The position numbers were made by a program, and so were the translations under genes. Shown here in pieces: positions 24,501-37,700 of a stretch of DNA of 64,000 nucleotides. Each line of letters begins with the position of its first letter. Positions within the stretch are counted from its first letter, which is position 1. Source of the DNA: Anas platyrhynchos (lineage: Eukaryota > Chordata > Aves > Anseriformes > Anatidae). The stretch covers positions 3,096,001 to 3,160,000 of the forward strand of contig NC_092600.1 of the NCBI RefSeq assembly GCF_047663525.1, read 5' to 3'. The notes under the pieces were generated by a model. That model made no database searches, was not told where the DNA came from, and saw only the letters and a list, made by a program, of their open reading frames with translations.

Positions 24501-25617
24501 TAGGGAACGTGAGGCAGTGTGTGTGCAGCTGCTATTTACAAGCGTTAATACTCAAAAAGCTGTAGACCACCAGTAATGCAGTAATATTATTTGTTGTGAC
24601 TCTGCCCCAGTACGTGTGCTGAAGGGATTTCGTAGCACAACTGATCCGTGTGGAGGCAGCGGCCTGTAGTTCAGGCTGAGGCCTTGCCTGGGTGCCGCCA
24701 GGCCGGCCCTCGGGCCCGGGGTGATGCAGCAGTGTGCGGGTGCCTCTCCCTCCCAGCCTCCTGGAGATGAGTCTTGTTTGAACAAGCAAGCCTCCGAAAT
24801 GGAGCACAGCTCGAGCCGTGGTAGCCTACCAATAAAGCACAGGCTGTGTAAAAGCGGTGCTTGGCCGTGGTGGGTCACATTTGTTCCCCACAATGCCGGG
24901 AGGTGCATGGTAACATGGATATCAGGACAAGTTGTATGGCTTTTCCCAACATCCTGGGCACAGTTTTGTGTCACTTTGTACCTGCTCACCTAACTGGGAC
25001 AGCGTTGGCATTGCTGTGGTCTGGCATCTTCTGCTTTGTGCAAGATTCACTGCGTGCCTTTGCTTCCCCAGCTGCGCGTCTGACCCGTTTCTTACATAAT
25101 TGCGAGAAGAAGCAACAAAACTGATTAGTGTTGTATTAATTTGCTGCACTTACAACAAAATCTTAAGGAGCCTAGATCTGCTAAATCAGGAGGAGATGGT
25201 ATTTTTCCTTGGGTGGTAGGCTGATCTTGCAACTGGAACAGCTAGGAGTTAGATGAGATTCGGTTAGAAGGGTTTTGAAATCAGAATGGGTGGATATTAG
25301 ATGTTCTGGTTGCTGAAACACTTTTGTTCGGTTCTTTAATGTACTTCTCCACTAATTATACCCACCTGAATAATACATATTTTAAATAGTTGCTTTTAAC
25401 TGTGTGTAGAGGGTTACCAGTCAAACCCTCAAATGAAAGCTTATTAAAACTTTTCATTTAAAAAAGTAATTTACTGACATCAATTCTGTTTACTGAAAAG
25501 AGACAAAATGGTTTGCGCTCACTTCAGGAAACAGAGGTAACTCTTCAAGGATTTTCATGTGGAACGCTGCAGCGTTATTGTATACTGATAAACATTTGTC
25601 TCTCTTGTTTTTGATAG

Positions 25618-26187
<570 letters not shown>

Positions 26188-27132
26188 AAGGAAGGAATTA
26201 GTAACTCCTTACTAATCTGCTTTACTTTGGATTTTGGCATGTTTCTTGCATTTTATTGTAGCATTTGCATACGTTTGAGTTTCTAGATTTTCTTCTTATT
26301 CAAATAATGCCATAGTGTATGGGTGCAGTTCAGTAACTTTTAAAGCAATGTTGAGAGGGCACTGGCATAAAGGGTTTTTTGTTGTTTTTAAACCATAATT
26401 TATTAGCAAGTCTCAACTGATGCATATACCATGGTGTCTCTGAGTAATATTCGTGTTCCTAGTTTTACATTCAGTTTCTGGTAAATCTAGTTTTGTGATT
26501 ATGCGTTAAGTAATTGAAATGAGGAGGATAGAATTAGCTGGCTGTTGGCTCGTGATGTGGCCTATCTCACAATAAGGAACTCATCCAGATGAGTTCTTAC
26601 TTGATAAAGAAAATGCTTGGAACTGTTTAACTAGTAACAACTGCAAAATTCTGAGTTCCTGTGTGTTTTTTAAAAGGAAGGAATAGAAAGCAAACTATGT
26701 TTTCCACTCCTGCAGGAGCTTCTACAGACCTCGAACAGATACTTATAAAACTTATAAAAAAAAAAACAGACCAAAAAACAACCTTTTTTTTCAGTGTTGA
26801 TTTCAGGTGGCTTTTGTTTCTGGAGTTGTAGCATTTAGTTGATTTCAACTAATGTTCCAAAAATGTTTTTGAAAAGATTAAAGAAAGCTGAAAGTTTGTG
26901 CAGCGCATTACAGCTTCACAGCGCCTTATTAATACAAGCTCGTTTGCCTTTAGGTGATAGCTGTTCTTTTTGTTATGCTGATACATGATTCTGCTATGTA
27001 ATTTTGAAATGCCTGATAGTACATACACCAAACCACAAATAATTCTTTAAAATTTGAAATATTTTGTAAGAAATTAAGTACTGTTCATTCCAGTTACGCA
27101 CTCGGTTAATATTAAACAGTACATTCTTAATC

Positions 27133-27150
27133 TGTAAATAGCTATTTACA
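27133..27150 (+). repeat. Perfect 18-bp palindrome in 3' UTR
   Basis: TGTAAATAGCTATTTACA equals its own reverse complement. It contains a Pumilio-type TGTAAATA and, on either strand, a forkhead-type GTAAATA core. Confidence 0.9.
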
Positions 27151-29519
27151 CTGTTTTTTGCCTTTAAAATCTGTGCTTAGGTGGCGACAGTTTAATAGCT
27201 TTTAAAGTATTAATCTATAATGTTTACAAATTAAACTTTTTAAATAGACACTGTTGCCAAGTTTTCAGACTTAGTTTTGCCAGATATTCCTGGAAATACA
27301 GATATTTCATTGTTTGACACTTATACTATATTTAAGTTATGGAAGGTTATATATCTACCAAAGGACACCATTTTCATGATTTATAAAAGCAAACTGTATA
27401 GCTGATGCAAACAGGATGCAGTTTACTGCACTGCTAGACCCCAGATATAAAGTACTTCATAGGAATTCATCTATGCATGCAAGCTGAAAAAAAATGTTGT
27501 TGGTTGACTATAAATACCTTTCTTGACTCAAACTAAAACCTTCCCTCCTTCCAAAAGAAATGTTCCATTTTTCAACTGGGTGTGTTTAATTTTTTTTTTT
27601 TTTAAGTGTGAGAGAGAGTGTGTGTGTGTGTAACATGTGCACATACTTTAATCTAGACTCAAAAAAAAAAAAAAAAAAAAACAGTCCTCAATGTTGCATA
27701 TTGTTTGTTCTAAATTTATTTTTACTGGAATTAAAGTGTTTTTTTCACCTGGAAGAAAGTTTATATTTAAGTTGTTTGAAGTAAAATGTGACTTTATGAT
27801 AAATTTGCAGCTTCAAATATCTGGGGTGGGAATATATACAGCTTGGAAATCTGGGGAGCAGAAGAAAATGGGTTAATTAGAGCTTGTGCTGATTGAGTAA
27901 TAGTACTGATAATTTTTGTTAATGTAATTGCTATTCTGGCCTGCTGTCATTTTGATGAGAACTCTTGATTTCAGTGATGACAACTTAAGAAACAGATGTC
28001 ATGTTTCATACCTTTTTTATCAGGAAAAAAGCAGCAAGCCTTCAGGTGTTCCAGTGATGCCTAACACATAATGAGCTGGACTTTATGCTGTACTTTACAA
28101 TAGGTGTGTTGAATTGTTTTTGGGGAACTGTGTATGCACTGGCAACTAAGACAATGAACCTCAACTGTACTGGATGGCTCCTTAGTCGATACACGAACTA
28201 ATGGCAGCTAAACTGCTACTAAAATGGTTTCTTCATGCTGAAGCTATGAAATCCAGTTACACGTTCTGTTCCTCAACAAACTCGCAAGCCTGAAATTTAG
28301 CAATCTTTCTCAGAACGATGTCACTTCTGACACATGCAAAATGCTAACGTGAGTTAATTCACCCTCAGGATCCGTGCTGTATTGGCTGTTTTTAATCATG
28401 ATTTTTCAACAAAAGACTGCTTTAAGTTCTTTCCTGAACTCAGCTGGGAAAGCAGTCCTCTTCAGCTGAATGTAGTAACTACAGGAGTGTCACACCTCGC
28501 TGGCAAGGAACGTGTTGCATGTCACCACTGTACCTTGGAGAAACTCCACTTCTTACCTCCTTCTGTTTATCCCGTTTGCTCCTGTTTCATTTCTCACTTG
28601 TGCATCGACTCAATGGTGCTGTGCTGTGTGTCAGGAGATAATGCAGATGTATTGCTGTTCTGCTAGTATAATGAATTTTGTATTCAAGTATGCTGATGAA
28701 ATAATGAAATCATCTAAGCAATTTCTGTTCATTACAGTGTTTATTAATTATATCAGATGAAATATAATCCCGGTAAAAAAGCAATTAACGTTGTCAATTG
28801 TGAAATGATGAGCATAAAGTAGGAAAGTGTTGGTGGAGTCTTTAAAGGGCTGCTTGGCACCCAAGCTTTAGCAAGGAGACCAGCAGTGTGCTGCTGGGCA
28901 TTGCCCAATTCTGGTTTATTTTACATCTGACCATAGCTTACTGGTGCCATGCTGAGAGGGGATGAAAAAAAAGAAGTAAGAGATTCAAAGTGAAAAAGGA
29001 ATGGAATTTTCAAATACTTCTGCTTTGCCTATGTATAATCTAGAGAATACATTGTGCTTTTTTTAAAAAAACATTCTTCTTTCCACGATAAACACTGAAG
29101 CAGCATGTTAATGCCTAAACTTTATTAGTACCAGTGGGAAAACTGGCCTTTTCCCCCATAGTATGAAAACATAACTTGTAAGGTAAATTGCTTATTTTAT
29201 ATGATATATCATAATTCAGCTATTCATAAGCTAGGATCACCGTTGTGTGTTAACACTGTTCAGAAGATCGACATGTCAAGTTTGTTTTTTAATAATTTCT
29301 TTTAATTATCAAGTTCCTAACGTCTTATTTATACATAAAGGAAATGTATTCGCTTGCTATTATTCCTTACTGATGCTATACAAGTTCACTGTTTAATATA
29401 CATATAGTAACTACTATTCAGTTTCTGATTAAATTTACTTAAACTTAAACCAAATAATTTTGCTACTATAAAGTCTTGCACTGGACATATTCAAGATGCT
29501 AGCACCATATTTTGGCAGA

Positions 29520-29525
29520 AATAAA
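29520..29525 (+). terminator. Polyadenylation signal AATAAA (C5orf24, proximal candidate)
   Basis: Canonical hexamer 3.3 kb after the stop. Confidence 0.35.
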
Positions 29526-30386
29526 ACAGATACCATCAGAAGTGGCTAACTTTGATATTAAATATAGTATTTTTAAAATCAGCTGTTAGCCTTGTCACTA
29601 AGGCAATGTTCTTTATATCTTGGATTTAGTTTAGACTATTCAGAATAACTATGTATCGAGAGCCATTAAAGATCTCTGTTCCGAATGAATATATTTTCAT
29701 TTCGTCTGAAAGAACTTAAGAGTCAGGACAAAACCAAGCCTTGTCGGTGAAAAGTGATGTGAAAAGAATTACTTGGAACTACAATACACAGAGTAATTCA
29801 GATGTGAATTGAACTCCCTCCCCCATTTTCGAAGAGCTTTAAAAGGCAGAGAGCAATGTGAAGTCATTTGTCTGATGGCTTCATTAGCTGTGACTCTGCC
29901 GTTCTTTGTTGTGTGTATAATAACGTTTCATGCTATCCCTAGAGTTGACAGTTAAAACAATTGATAATAATCGTAAATACTTTGAACTGCAAACTTAATT
30001 TCTGACCACAAAAGAAGTTTATTCTTCTCTATTTTAATGCATATATTTTAACACTGCTTAAATATATTTATGACTTTAGTAGAGACTAGACCTTTCTCCT
30101 TGTGATTTTTTTTTTCCAAATAGATAAGTCTGTATTCTGAAGTTTGAACCACTTTATGATATTTTAATCTTTCATCATTTGCTTTTCCACAGGTTTACTT
30201 TGGGGGAAACAGTAATCTGTTAAATAACTAGTATCAGCACCCTGTCCTCTGCTGTAAAAAGCCTGATTAGATACTGTGTATGTTTTTATGTCCATGAACT
30301 TGAGCTACTCGTGTGCAATTATGTGTATGGGAATGGAGTAGTGTTCATGATCTGTATTTACATCATCATATGGATGTATATTTATT

Positions 30387-30392
30387 AATAAA
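30387..30392 (+). terminator. Polyadenylation signal AATAAA (C5orf24, main candidate)
   Basis: Canonical hexamer followed within 30-50 nt by T-rich sequence (TTTTTTCCCTC). It gives a 3' UTR of about 4.2 kb. Confidence 0.55.
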
Positions 30393-31705
30393 GTTAATAC
30401 TTTAAAACCTAACCATTTTTTCCCTCTTTTGTTAATATATATTTTTTAAATTCTGGCTTAAGATTCCTATTGGCAGCATACCAGACCAATAACTTTAACC
30501 TGTCTCTGTTTTAAATGGAAATGCAGTGATTTCACCATTTGTTCTCCCGACGTCTCAGTCGTAGGTAAGTGTAAAATATTAAAGTACAACTTGTACAGAT
30601 TTTGCTTAAAATCAAATGATCTGTTCTGCTTTGTCCCTTGCCTCCCTGAAGTGTAGCTGAATCTAGCTCCAACAGACTGTGTTTGTGCTTGTGTGGACTT
30701 AAAAATGCACAAAGATCTGTGAGAGTTGCAGGACCACTTACTGTGCAAGATTACATGAAATAAAGAAGCCCACCTTTCCAGCATGCTTTGCTTTCTGAAT
30801 TTCACGTGAGATGTGTATTGCTTATTATAGGCAAGTCCCATAATTTGCATTAAGGCAAAAAGCCTGAATGGGTTGCAAGGTACCCGGAAATAGAGGAATG
30901 TTCCTCATTTTTCAATAAATTGAAAGTACTGCAGCAGTGACTTAATCGTTCTTATCCCTTCACTCAGATATGAGAAGAAACAAGGAAGGGAATGAGTGCT
31001 GTGTATGCATGTGTAGTAAGTTGTTAACTTTCTTTCTCTGTTGCACATGGGAATCAGTTTGAGAGTACTTGCCCACTTAGATTTTAATGGCATAATGGTC
31101 ATTATTCATTACTGAATACCATATTTATCCTTCCATCCTAGCAATATTCTAGTTTATTTTTATTGCTTATGTGCTCTGCATACAACTGACCCCCCCTTGG
31201 TTTTGCCCCTCTACTGAAGGTTTTCAATAACTATGCGGCAAGATGGGCAGTCCGATGGATGCAAAGCTACAATCCAGTTTGCCAGGACTGCTTCCTTTCC
31301 TTGCTCCCCAACACCATCCATTTTCTATTCCATGTACTTCCAGAGACCACAAATATTTCTAGTATTGAAACATTTTAGAAATCATAGTTGAAGCTTCTAT
31401 ACAGACTTCAAGTTGCTTTTAATCAGAAAAGATCAGAAAATACATGCTTTTTTTTTTTTTTTTTTTTATTGTAAATGTTTGGCTTTCAACAGATTCATTT
31501 TACTGGATACATTCACAAGACTACAGTCTGTTGTGTTTTGGTATAAAGATCAGTTGCTGGATGTGATTTCTTGAAGGAAGTGAGCTTTTTTTTTTTTAAT
31601 GAAACCTTGAGCATTGGATGTTGTCATTGATAAATGATACCATGCAACAATTCAGGCTTTTTATCTGTGTTGGAAGGTGCTTTTCTGCTTGCATGATTGT
31701 TGTGT

Positions 31706-31711
31706 AATAAA
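31706..31711 (+). terminator. Polyadenylation signal AATAAA (possible distal C5orf24 end)
   Basis: Canonical hexamer with TG-rich downstream sequence (TTGGTGTGCG near 31756). No intervening gene blocks a transcript of this length. Confidence 0.35.
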
Positions 31712-31731
31712 CTGAAAGATAAAAATTGCAA

Positions 31732-34427
31732 TGCGATCTGCTCCCTCGGTATATAGTTGGTGTGCGATGCCAGGTGCTGTGTTTCTGATGACAGAATCAG
31801 TTTATGATTTATTCATGCAGACAGACCGGCAATGTTGGCTTGTTTGCTTCACAAGTTGGATGTCTTAAAGGAAGCTTTAAGGTGGTTATATCTTTCTGAT
31901 AATTCCATTTATGGGTATGATTAGACACCAAAGCTTGCTTCGGTGCTGGACTGGCATCTTTTTGCTTTTGGAAGATACCTGTCTCGATGGTATCTCTTCA
32001 AGTAGCTCAAATAGTACACCGTGAATTAGCAGTATCAGACCCATGCAGTATGATAGCTCAGTGGTGTGTCTTTTTGGACCAAGACGAATGAAAATTGTTT
32101 TAACTGTTAATCATGTAAAGTTGTAATAACTAAAAGTAAAGGGCTGACTTTCATTGTGTGCTATTTTTATCAGAGTTCTGCCTGTGGCTCTGTGTTTATT
32201 GTTTAACATTTAAGAGAGGTGGGGCCTGACCATACTGGATTGGCAGCCCGAAAGCTACTGCCTTCTGCAGCTGGCTGTCACCCAGGTTCCCTGCGTGGCC
32301 TAAGGATGACGAGGGCTCATTTTTTCCCATGAGTGGATAGATACGTGGCTTATCTTGCAAGGTTGCTGGAAGGAATCATTAGATAAGAACTTTTAACTAC
32401 TTTGAAGCTGAAAAATGTTGTGGAGTTGTTAGGTGTTATTTAAATGATCTGAGGCAGATAAATCTTCTTGCCTTTCATGTTGCTTTTTTTTTTTTTTCTC
32501 CATACCACAAAAGCTTGTTCTAATTAGTGAAAAAATATCACAGTAACAATTAGTGCGAGTTTGATTATTTAGAGTAGGCCTTTGAGAACTAAAAAGTGTA
32601 TTTGCTGTTTCAAGTGGTCATGTTCTTAAATATTCAACTGCGGCCATGTTGAGAAAACAAAGATTACAAAGGCACACATCCCAAATTCAGGTGTAGGTTG
32701 AAGTTGTTCATGCAACCTCAGCCTGTGTTCCAACTCAAATGCTTGTCTTGTTTTCTCCTACCTAATCTTTGTGCTGTTGAATACACAGAAAATTGTAGCT
32801 GTGAGGACGTGTCAGGATTACACAGGAGTGGAAACTTGTCTTGAAGACCATGGCATTGTCTCTGTCCCAGTCTCTTTCACTCCTTTTCTTGCCACGATGC
32901 CTGTGAAGGAGCTTGCCCAGCATTACTGAAATCCGTGGTAGTGTGTGAAATTCAGCTGCTGCAATATAAGATGCACAGATGACCGCGAAGTTCTGGTGTA
33001 TATCCATGGATGCAACAAAAGACTCAGTTACGCAAATCCTCCCCTTTGCTAAATTTCAGATCCTTCCCTAACAAACAGAGCTATTCTACTGTATCCAAGA
33101 TTTTTGAATAGATGCAAAACAATGTATTTTTTTTTTTACTAGTTTTTCCTTAAAACAGACATTTTGCATTAAAAATCAGAAAAATGTAAGCCACCGAACA
33201 CTTATGCAACAAAACTGGCAGGCATCTTAATGTGCCTTGTCTGTATAATGTGTAAGCACTGGGCTAGTACATTTGTTGTGACTTAGGTATAAAGCCTCTT
33301 GGGAGTTAATTTGTTACATTAATGCTTTTTTTAACATCAGCATAAAAAGTACGCAATATTGCACAAACTTCTTGCTTTCTGTTCTGGTAGGAAGAATATT
33401 ATGTTAGGATTAAATCTGAGAAGTGTCTCAGATGCAGGTATTTTGCCACAAAGCTATCTGTTAGAGATCTGGAACGCCATCGCTCATGTTTGAGATCTGA
33501 CACCACCCAGGGCAGCGGTAGGTGAAGGACTCTAAGGCTGATGGCACAGAGCCATGAGCAGCAGCCACACGTAGTCCTTCACCAGGAGGCAGAAAATGGG
33601 GCTGAGCTTAAAAATGCCACTTTTCTTGCCACAAATAGGGCTGGAGGAGCTTTTTCCTGACTAGCCCACAGCAACATGGATTCCTATGTGTGTTGGCTCT
33701 CAAGTTTGCTTGCTTGATCTGTATCAACCAGTCTAATTAAATAGTTTCTATTTGCAAGCCTCACTTATGTTTTATATCTTTAGGCTACCATAGTTTCAGT
33801 ATTAATATTCATGCAAATGGGACTTGGAAGGTAAGAAAAATAAAAACACTTTTCCAAGAAAGAAAAGGTGCACTACAAGAAAGGAGTTGATGTGCCCCAC
33901 AGTAAAAGCAGACACAAATCCCATTTCCATAATAAAGCTCTGACATCCATATTAATTTATGTGCATGCAGTGTTTTCCTGGGTGTTTTTTTCTCCCCAGT
34001 ATGTATGTGTGGTGCCTACTCTCCTAGGTCATGCTCTTGGCTCAGTTCTGACACGTCCCAAACAGTCATGAAGCTTCAATATTAAACTGAAAGTGAGATA
34101 GAACTAATTCTGTGACAGGATTTTATTATTTTTTTTTAGTATTTATCTTGCCTTTCAGCTTGGAAGCTTTGCTTGATATGACAGATACACACACACACGT
34201 ATGCCTGTAGTCTGTGGGCTTTTTACCCATGGCTGTCCGTAAAAGCTCCTCAGGAGCCAAACCACCGTGAGGAGGTGGAAGCAGTCCCAGGCTGCTGCCC
34301 CGGGGGACAGAAGGGCGCTTCGGGGGGCAAAAGCGAGAAAATTGGGTAAAAGTTCTTTATTATGTGCAGTTTATGTGAACACTTTATTGTCCTGGAGCGC
34401 TGAGCCCCGGTGGTTTGCGGATAACCC
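31732..34427. other. Intergenic region between C5orf24 and TXNDC15
   Basis: AT-rich, with poly-T runs at 32486 and 33127 and an AC microsatellite at 34189-34198. No gene, RNA gene or transposon recognised. Confidence 0.6.
34356..34388 (-). terminator. Two minus-strand AATAAA signals upstream of the TXNDC15 island
   Basis: TTTATT at 34356-34361 and 34383-34388 reads AATAAA on the minus strand. It sits at the edge of the CpG island, as expected for termination of promoter-upstream antisense RNA. This is inference. Confidence 0.3.
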
Positions 34428-34429
34428 CA

Positions 34430-34790
34430 CCTGAACCTCGAGGCGTTCTCGGGGCAGCACCCGCCTCAGCGCGCCCAAGATGGCGCCCGCGGCCCTCTCT
34501 CCCGCCCGCCCGCCACCGCGCACTGCGCAGGCGCGGGAAGCGGGGGCCGCGCCGGAAGCGGAAGCGGATCCCGGAGCCCCGGCGGAAGTGGCGGTTGTCC
34601 GGGGAGACGGAGCGCGGCGGGGCCGGGATGTGGCGGCTGCTGCTGGCGCTGGCCGGGCTCGGCGGGGCCCTGGCGGCCGGTGAGGGCGGCGGGCGGCCGG
34701 GGAGAGGGGCTGGTGTCTCCCCTCTGATATGCTCCGAGCCCGAGGGCGCCCCTCGGTGCTGAGCTCGGTTTGGGGCCTCAGTACGAGAAG
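34430..34790 (+). promoter_or_regulatory. CpG island promoter of TXNDC15 with YY1, NRF1 and ETS motifs
   Basis: TATA-less GC-rich promoter. Visible motifs are CAAGATGGCG (YY1 type, 34476-34485), TGCGCAGGCGCG (NRF1 type, 34524-34535) and three CGGAAG ETS/GABP cores (34553, 34559, 34583), the last being CGGAAGTG 38-45 bp before the ATG. This is a typical housekeeping arrangement. Confidence 0.8.
34628..34679 (+). CDS. TXNDC15: TXNDC15 exon 1 (signal peptide)
   Basis: Encodes [17 protein letters not shown] plus one base, with a G at -3 of the ATG. The donor is GTGAGG at 34680. Confidence 0.88.
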
Positions 34791-37700
34791 GGCATCGGGC
34801 GCTGGTGGAGGGCCTGCAGGACAAGGCCCGTGAGGGGCGGCTGAGGGAGCTGCGGGGGGCAGTCTGGGGAAGAGGAGGCTCAGGGCAGGCCTCGGTGCTC
34901 TGTGCAGGTACCTGAAAGGAAGGTGTGGGGAGCTGGGGGCCGGCCTCTTCTCGCAGATAGCCCGTGATAGGACCAGAGGGAGTGGCCTCAAGTTGTGCCA
35001 GGGGAGGTTCAGGTTGGAAATGAGGAGATGTTTCTTCTCAGAAAGAGCAGTCAGGCATTGGGATGGGTTGCACAGGGAGATGGTGGCATCACCATCCCTG
35101 GGGGTGTTCAAGGAAAGGCTGGGCGTGGTGCTTGGGGACATGGTTTAGTGGGTGATGGTGGTAGGGGGTGGTTGGGCCAGGTGATCTTGGAGGGCATTTC
35201 CAACCCTAATGATTCTGTGATTCCGGTGCAGGGGATGTGACGGAGCTGAGCGCCGCGGGGACCCCCCCAGCTGCTGCTGCTGCTGGCTCCGCGCAGGTTG
35301 GTGGCGGTGAAGCGGTGCGGTACCGGACTGCAGAAATGGCCGACGCGATGCTGGGCAGCGGGCTCCCAGCCCAGCAGGCCAAGGGGCTCTCAGTGGTGCT
35401 GGGGGATGCGAAGGAAGAGCAGGAGTCTGCTTCCACCACGACTGGGACTTGTGAGGCAGCAGCAGGTGGCAGTGGGGAGTGTGAAGCAGGGAGCAGGCCC
35501 TCAGCTCCCCTTGCTCAGCCCGACACGCAGGGCCATGAGCACGCAGTGGGCTCGCCCGTCGTGCTGGAGACTGTGCTGCCCGGCACTGCTGAGGAGCCCA
35601 ACAGCACCGAGAGCGTGAAGACCCCAAAGGTGGCCTGCGAGGAGAGGAACGTGACTGGGATCAGCAACTTCACGCTGCAGATCCTGAACGTGTCCCAGGT
35701 AAACAGGCCACCCGTTTTAGGGCTCTGTGCTGCGTGTCTGTTTCTTCAGTATTTGACTTGGTGGATTTCCGTGCGTTACAGCCTTTCTGATATTAACAAG
35801 GGAAAAAATCTGGGTGAGAAAGCTGTTTGTGTCATTCTGAGTAGAAATAGTGGAGAAATGGCTCAATCCACGAGCCTGTGTGTGCCTGTCAGCTTTCATG
35901 TGCTGTGCATTAGTGTATCTGGAATTGTTAATGGCACTTATATCCAGTACCAGTGCCTATTTCTAGCTCTTTCTTGTAATAAAGGATGCTTTTTTAATTA
36001 ATAAATTTGTTTAACCTCTTGAAAAGGTTCTCTTAAACACCTGTCTGTTTATTTTAAAAAGCTTTAAAACAAATGTGCAGCTACTCGATAAATCTTGTCA
36101 AGTATCTAATTGTTTGCTGAACGATGCATTTCTACGTAGGATTATGCTATTAAATGTTTCATTATGTGTGTCTGTTCTGCTTTCTTTAAGGATCTGATGG
36201 AGTTCCTAAACCCAAACAGCAGTGACTGTACCTTAGTCTTGTTCTACACGCCGTGGTGCCGCTTTTCTGTTAGCCTGGCCCCTCATTTTAATTCTTTACC
36301 TCGAGCATTTCCAACTCTGCGCTTCCTGGCACTGGACGCATCACAACATAGCAGGTAATTTACATGTCCTATCCTCTGATGTCTTATTTACAATAGCAAG
36401 TTTTGTGTTTTAAAAACAGCAGTATTTTGTTTTAATGTTTAATATAAATAGTTATGGGTTCCTTTTATTTTTGGCTGTGCTCTTTCCTTTTTTTTTCCTA
36501 TGAACAACTTTACAGAAAGGAACTGCTACTCTATCAACAGCTATAATGAACCTGGAAGTTGTGTTCTGTTATCTAACTTGGGTTTCATTATTCTGAAAAG
36601 TGCTAAATATTCCATTCACCCCCATATATATCCTTTGATAACAAAATTTGTATGCATGCAATACACGTGTGAAGAAGCAACATACTGATTCACTGCTGAA
36701 TCTTACATTATTGACATAATTCATTAGCAAACCTCCTTAATACTGCACAAAGTGGTTACATGAATTTCTCCCTTATGAAGGGAGAAATTAATTTAGTAAA
36801 ACTGACACATTGTGGCTATCTTTGTTTCTTTCTCCAGTGGATTTCTTTTCCTTTATACGTTATATTTGCTTTGTGTTTGACAGTTTATCAACTAGGTTTG
36901 GAACTGTAGCTGTGCCCAATATCCTCCTTTTCCAAGGCGCTAAACCTATGGCGAGATTTAATCATACAGACAGAACGCTGGAAACATTGAAAGACTTCAT
37001 TTTTAATCAAACAGGTTTGTAAATCAGCTCTGATGCATGAAGAACAGGTTGGCTTTTACCTCCAAATGCAGCTTTCTTCCTCTTGCTGGTTGTTATTTAA
37101 GATGACTTTGATGAAAACCCTGAGAGGATCTGGCAGAGGTGGCTGCAGTCTGCTGGGTTTTGGGGCACGCTGAAACCAGGAACTTATTGGGTTGCTTTCA
37201 CAGAGAAGGGGGAAACTGAGGGGTTTAGCTAAGAGGGACTGAGCACATCTTCACACACAAATATTTAATTTGGGAATAAAGGCAGGTAAACCGTGGGAAC
37301 ATTGCCATGCATGGCAGTTGGGGAAAAAGACAATGTTGGTTCTTGTGCTAGAGGGGACAAAAGGACTCCAGTTTCCTTGATATGGCTGTCAACATTGTGA
37401 GCTCTGTGCCTCTCTGGTCCTACTGTGCTGTGTTTGGGAAGGAAAACAAAATCCCCGTGCACAGGCCTATGCCAGCCTCCATTAGAGGCCAGAAGGTGTT
37501 ATATTTGCTAATGCAGCAGAGATATTTTAAAACAAACCCCCTGCAAACATACAAAAGGCCCTGCTGTGGAAGAACAAAACAACCCTTTTCCTGTTAAAAA
37601 CATTTGCATACATTTTGATAATATTTTGCCTTTACATTAGCAAACTACATACTCAACGTGTTAAAATACAAGGACTGTCAGCAAAATGCTGAGTCTAACT

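Larger units (their letters stand above)
17332..25617 (+). other. C5orf24: C5orf24 intron 1 (8.3 kb)
   Basis: No coding exon recognised. It holds the 10-bp minisatellite at 17548-17637, an 81-bp-spaced direct repeat at 18390-18536, an ATT/TAT microsatellite near 18100-18120 and poly-T at 21690-21710. The last part is AT-rich and leads to a good acceptor (TTTTTGATAG). Confidence 0.6.
26188..30410 (+). other. C5orf24: C5orf24 long 3' UTR
   Basis: Continuous AT-rich sequence without splice-like structure or coding frames, ending after AATAAA at 30387. It contains a GT repeat (27621-27632), a 20-nt oligo-A run (27661-27680), an 18-bp palindrome (27133-27150), Pumilio-like TGTAAATA and AU-rich ATTTATTTTT. 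A long, AU-rich 3' UTR is typical for this gene. A still longer form to about 31730 is possible. Confidence 0.65.

Noticed and set aside
34371-35141. 256-residue minus-strand frame over TXNDC15 exon 1 and intron 1
   Set aside because: It is antisense to the CpG island and CR1 element; composition is Ala/Pro/Arg and there is no recognisable protein.
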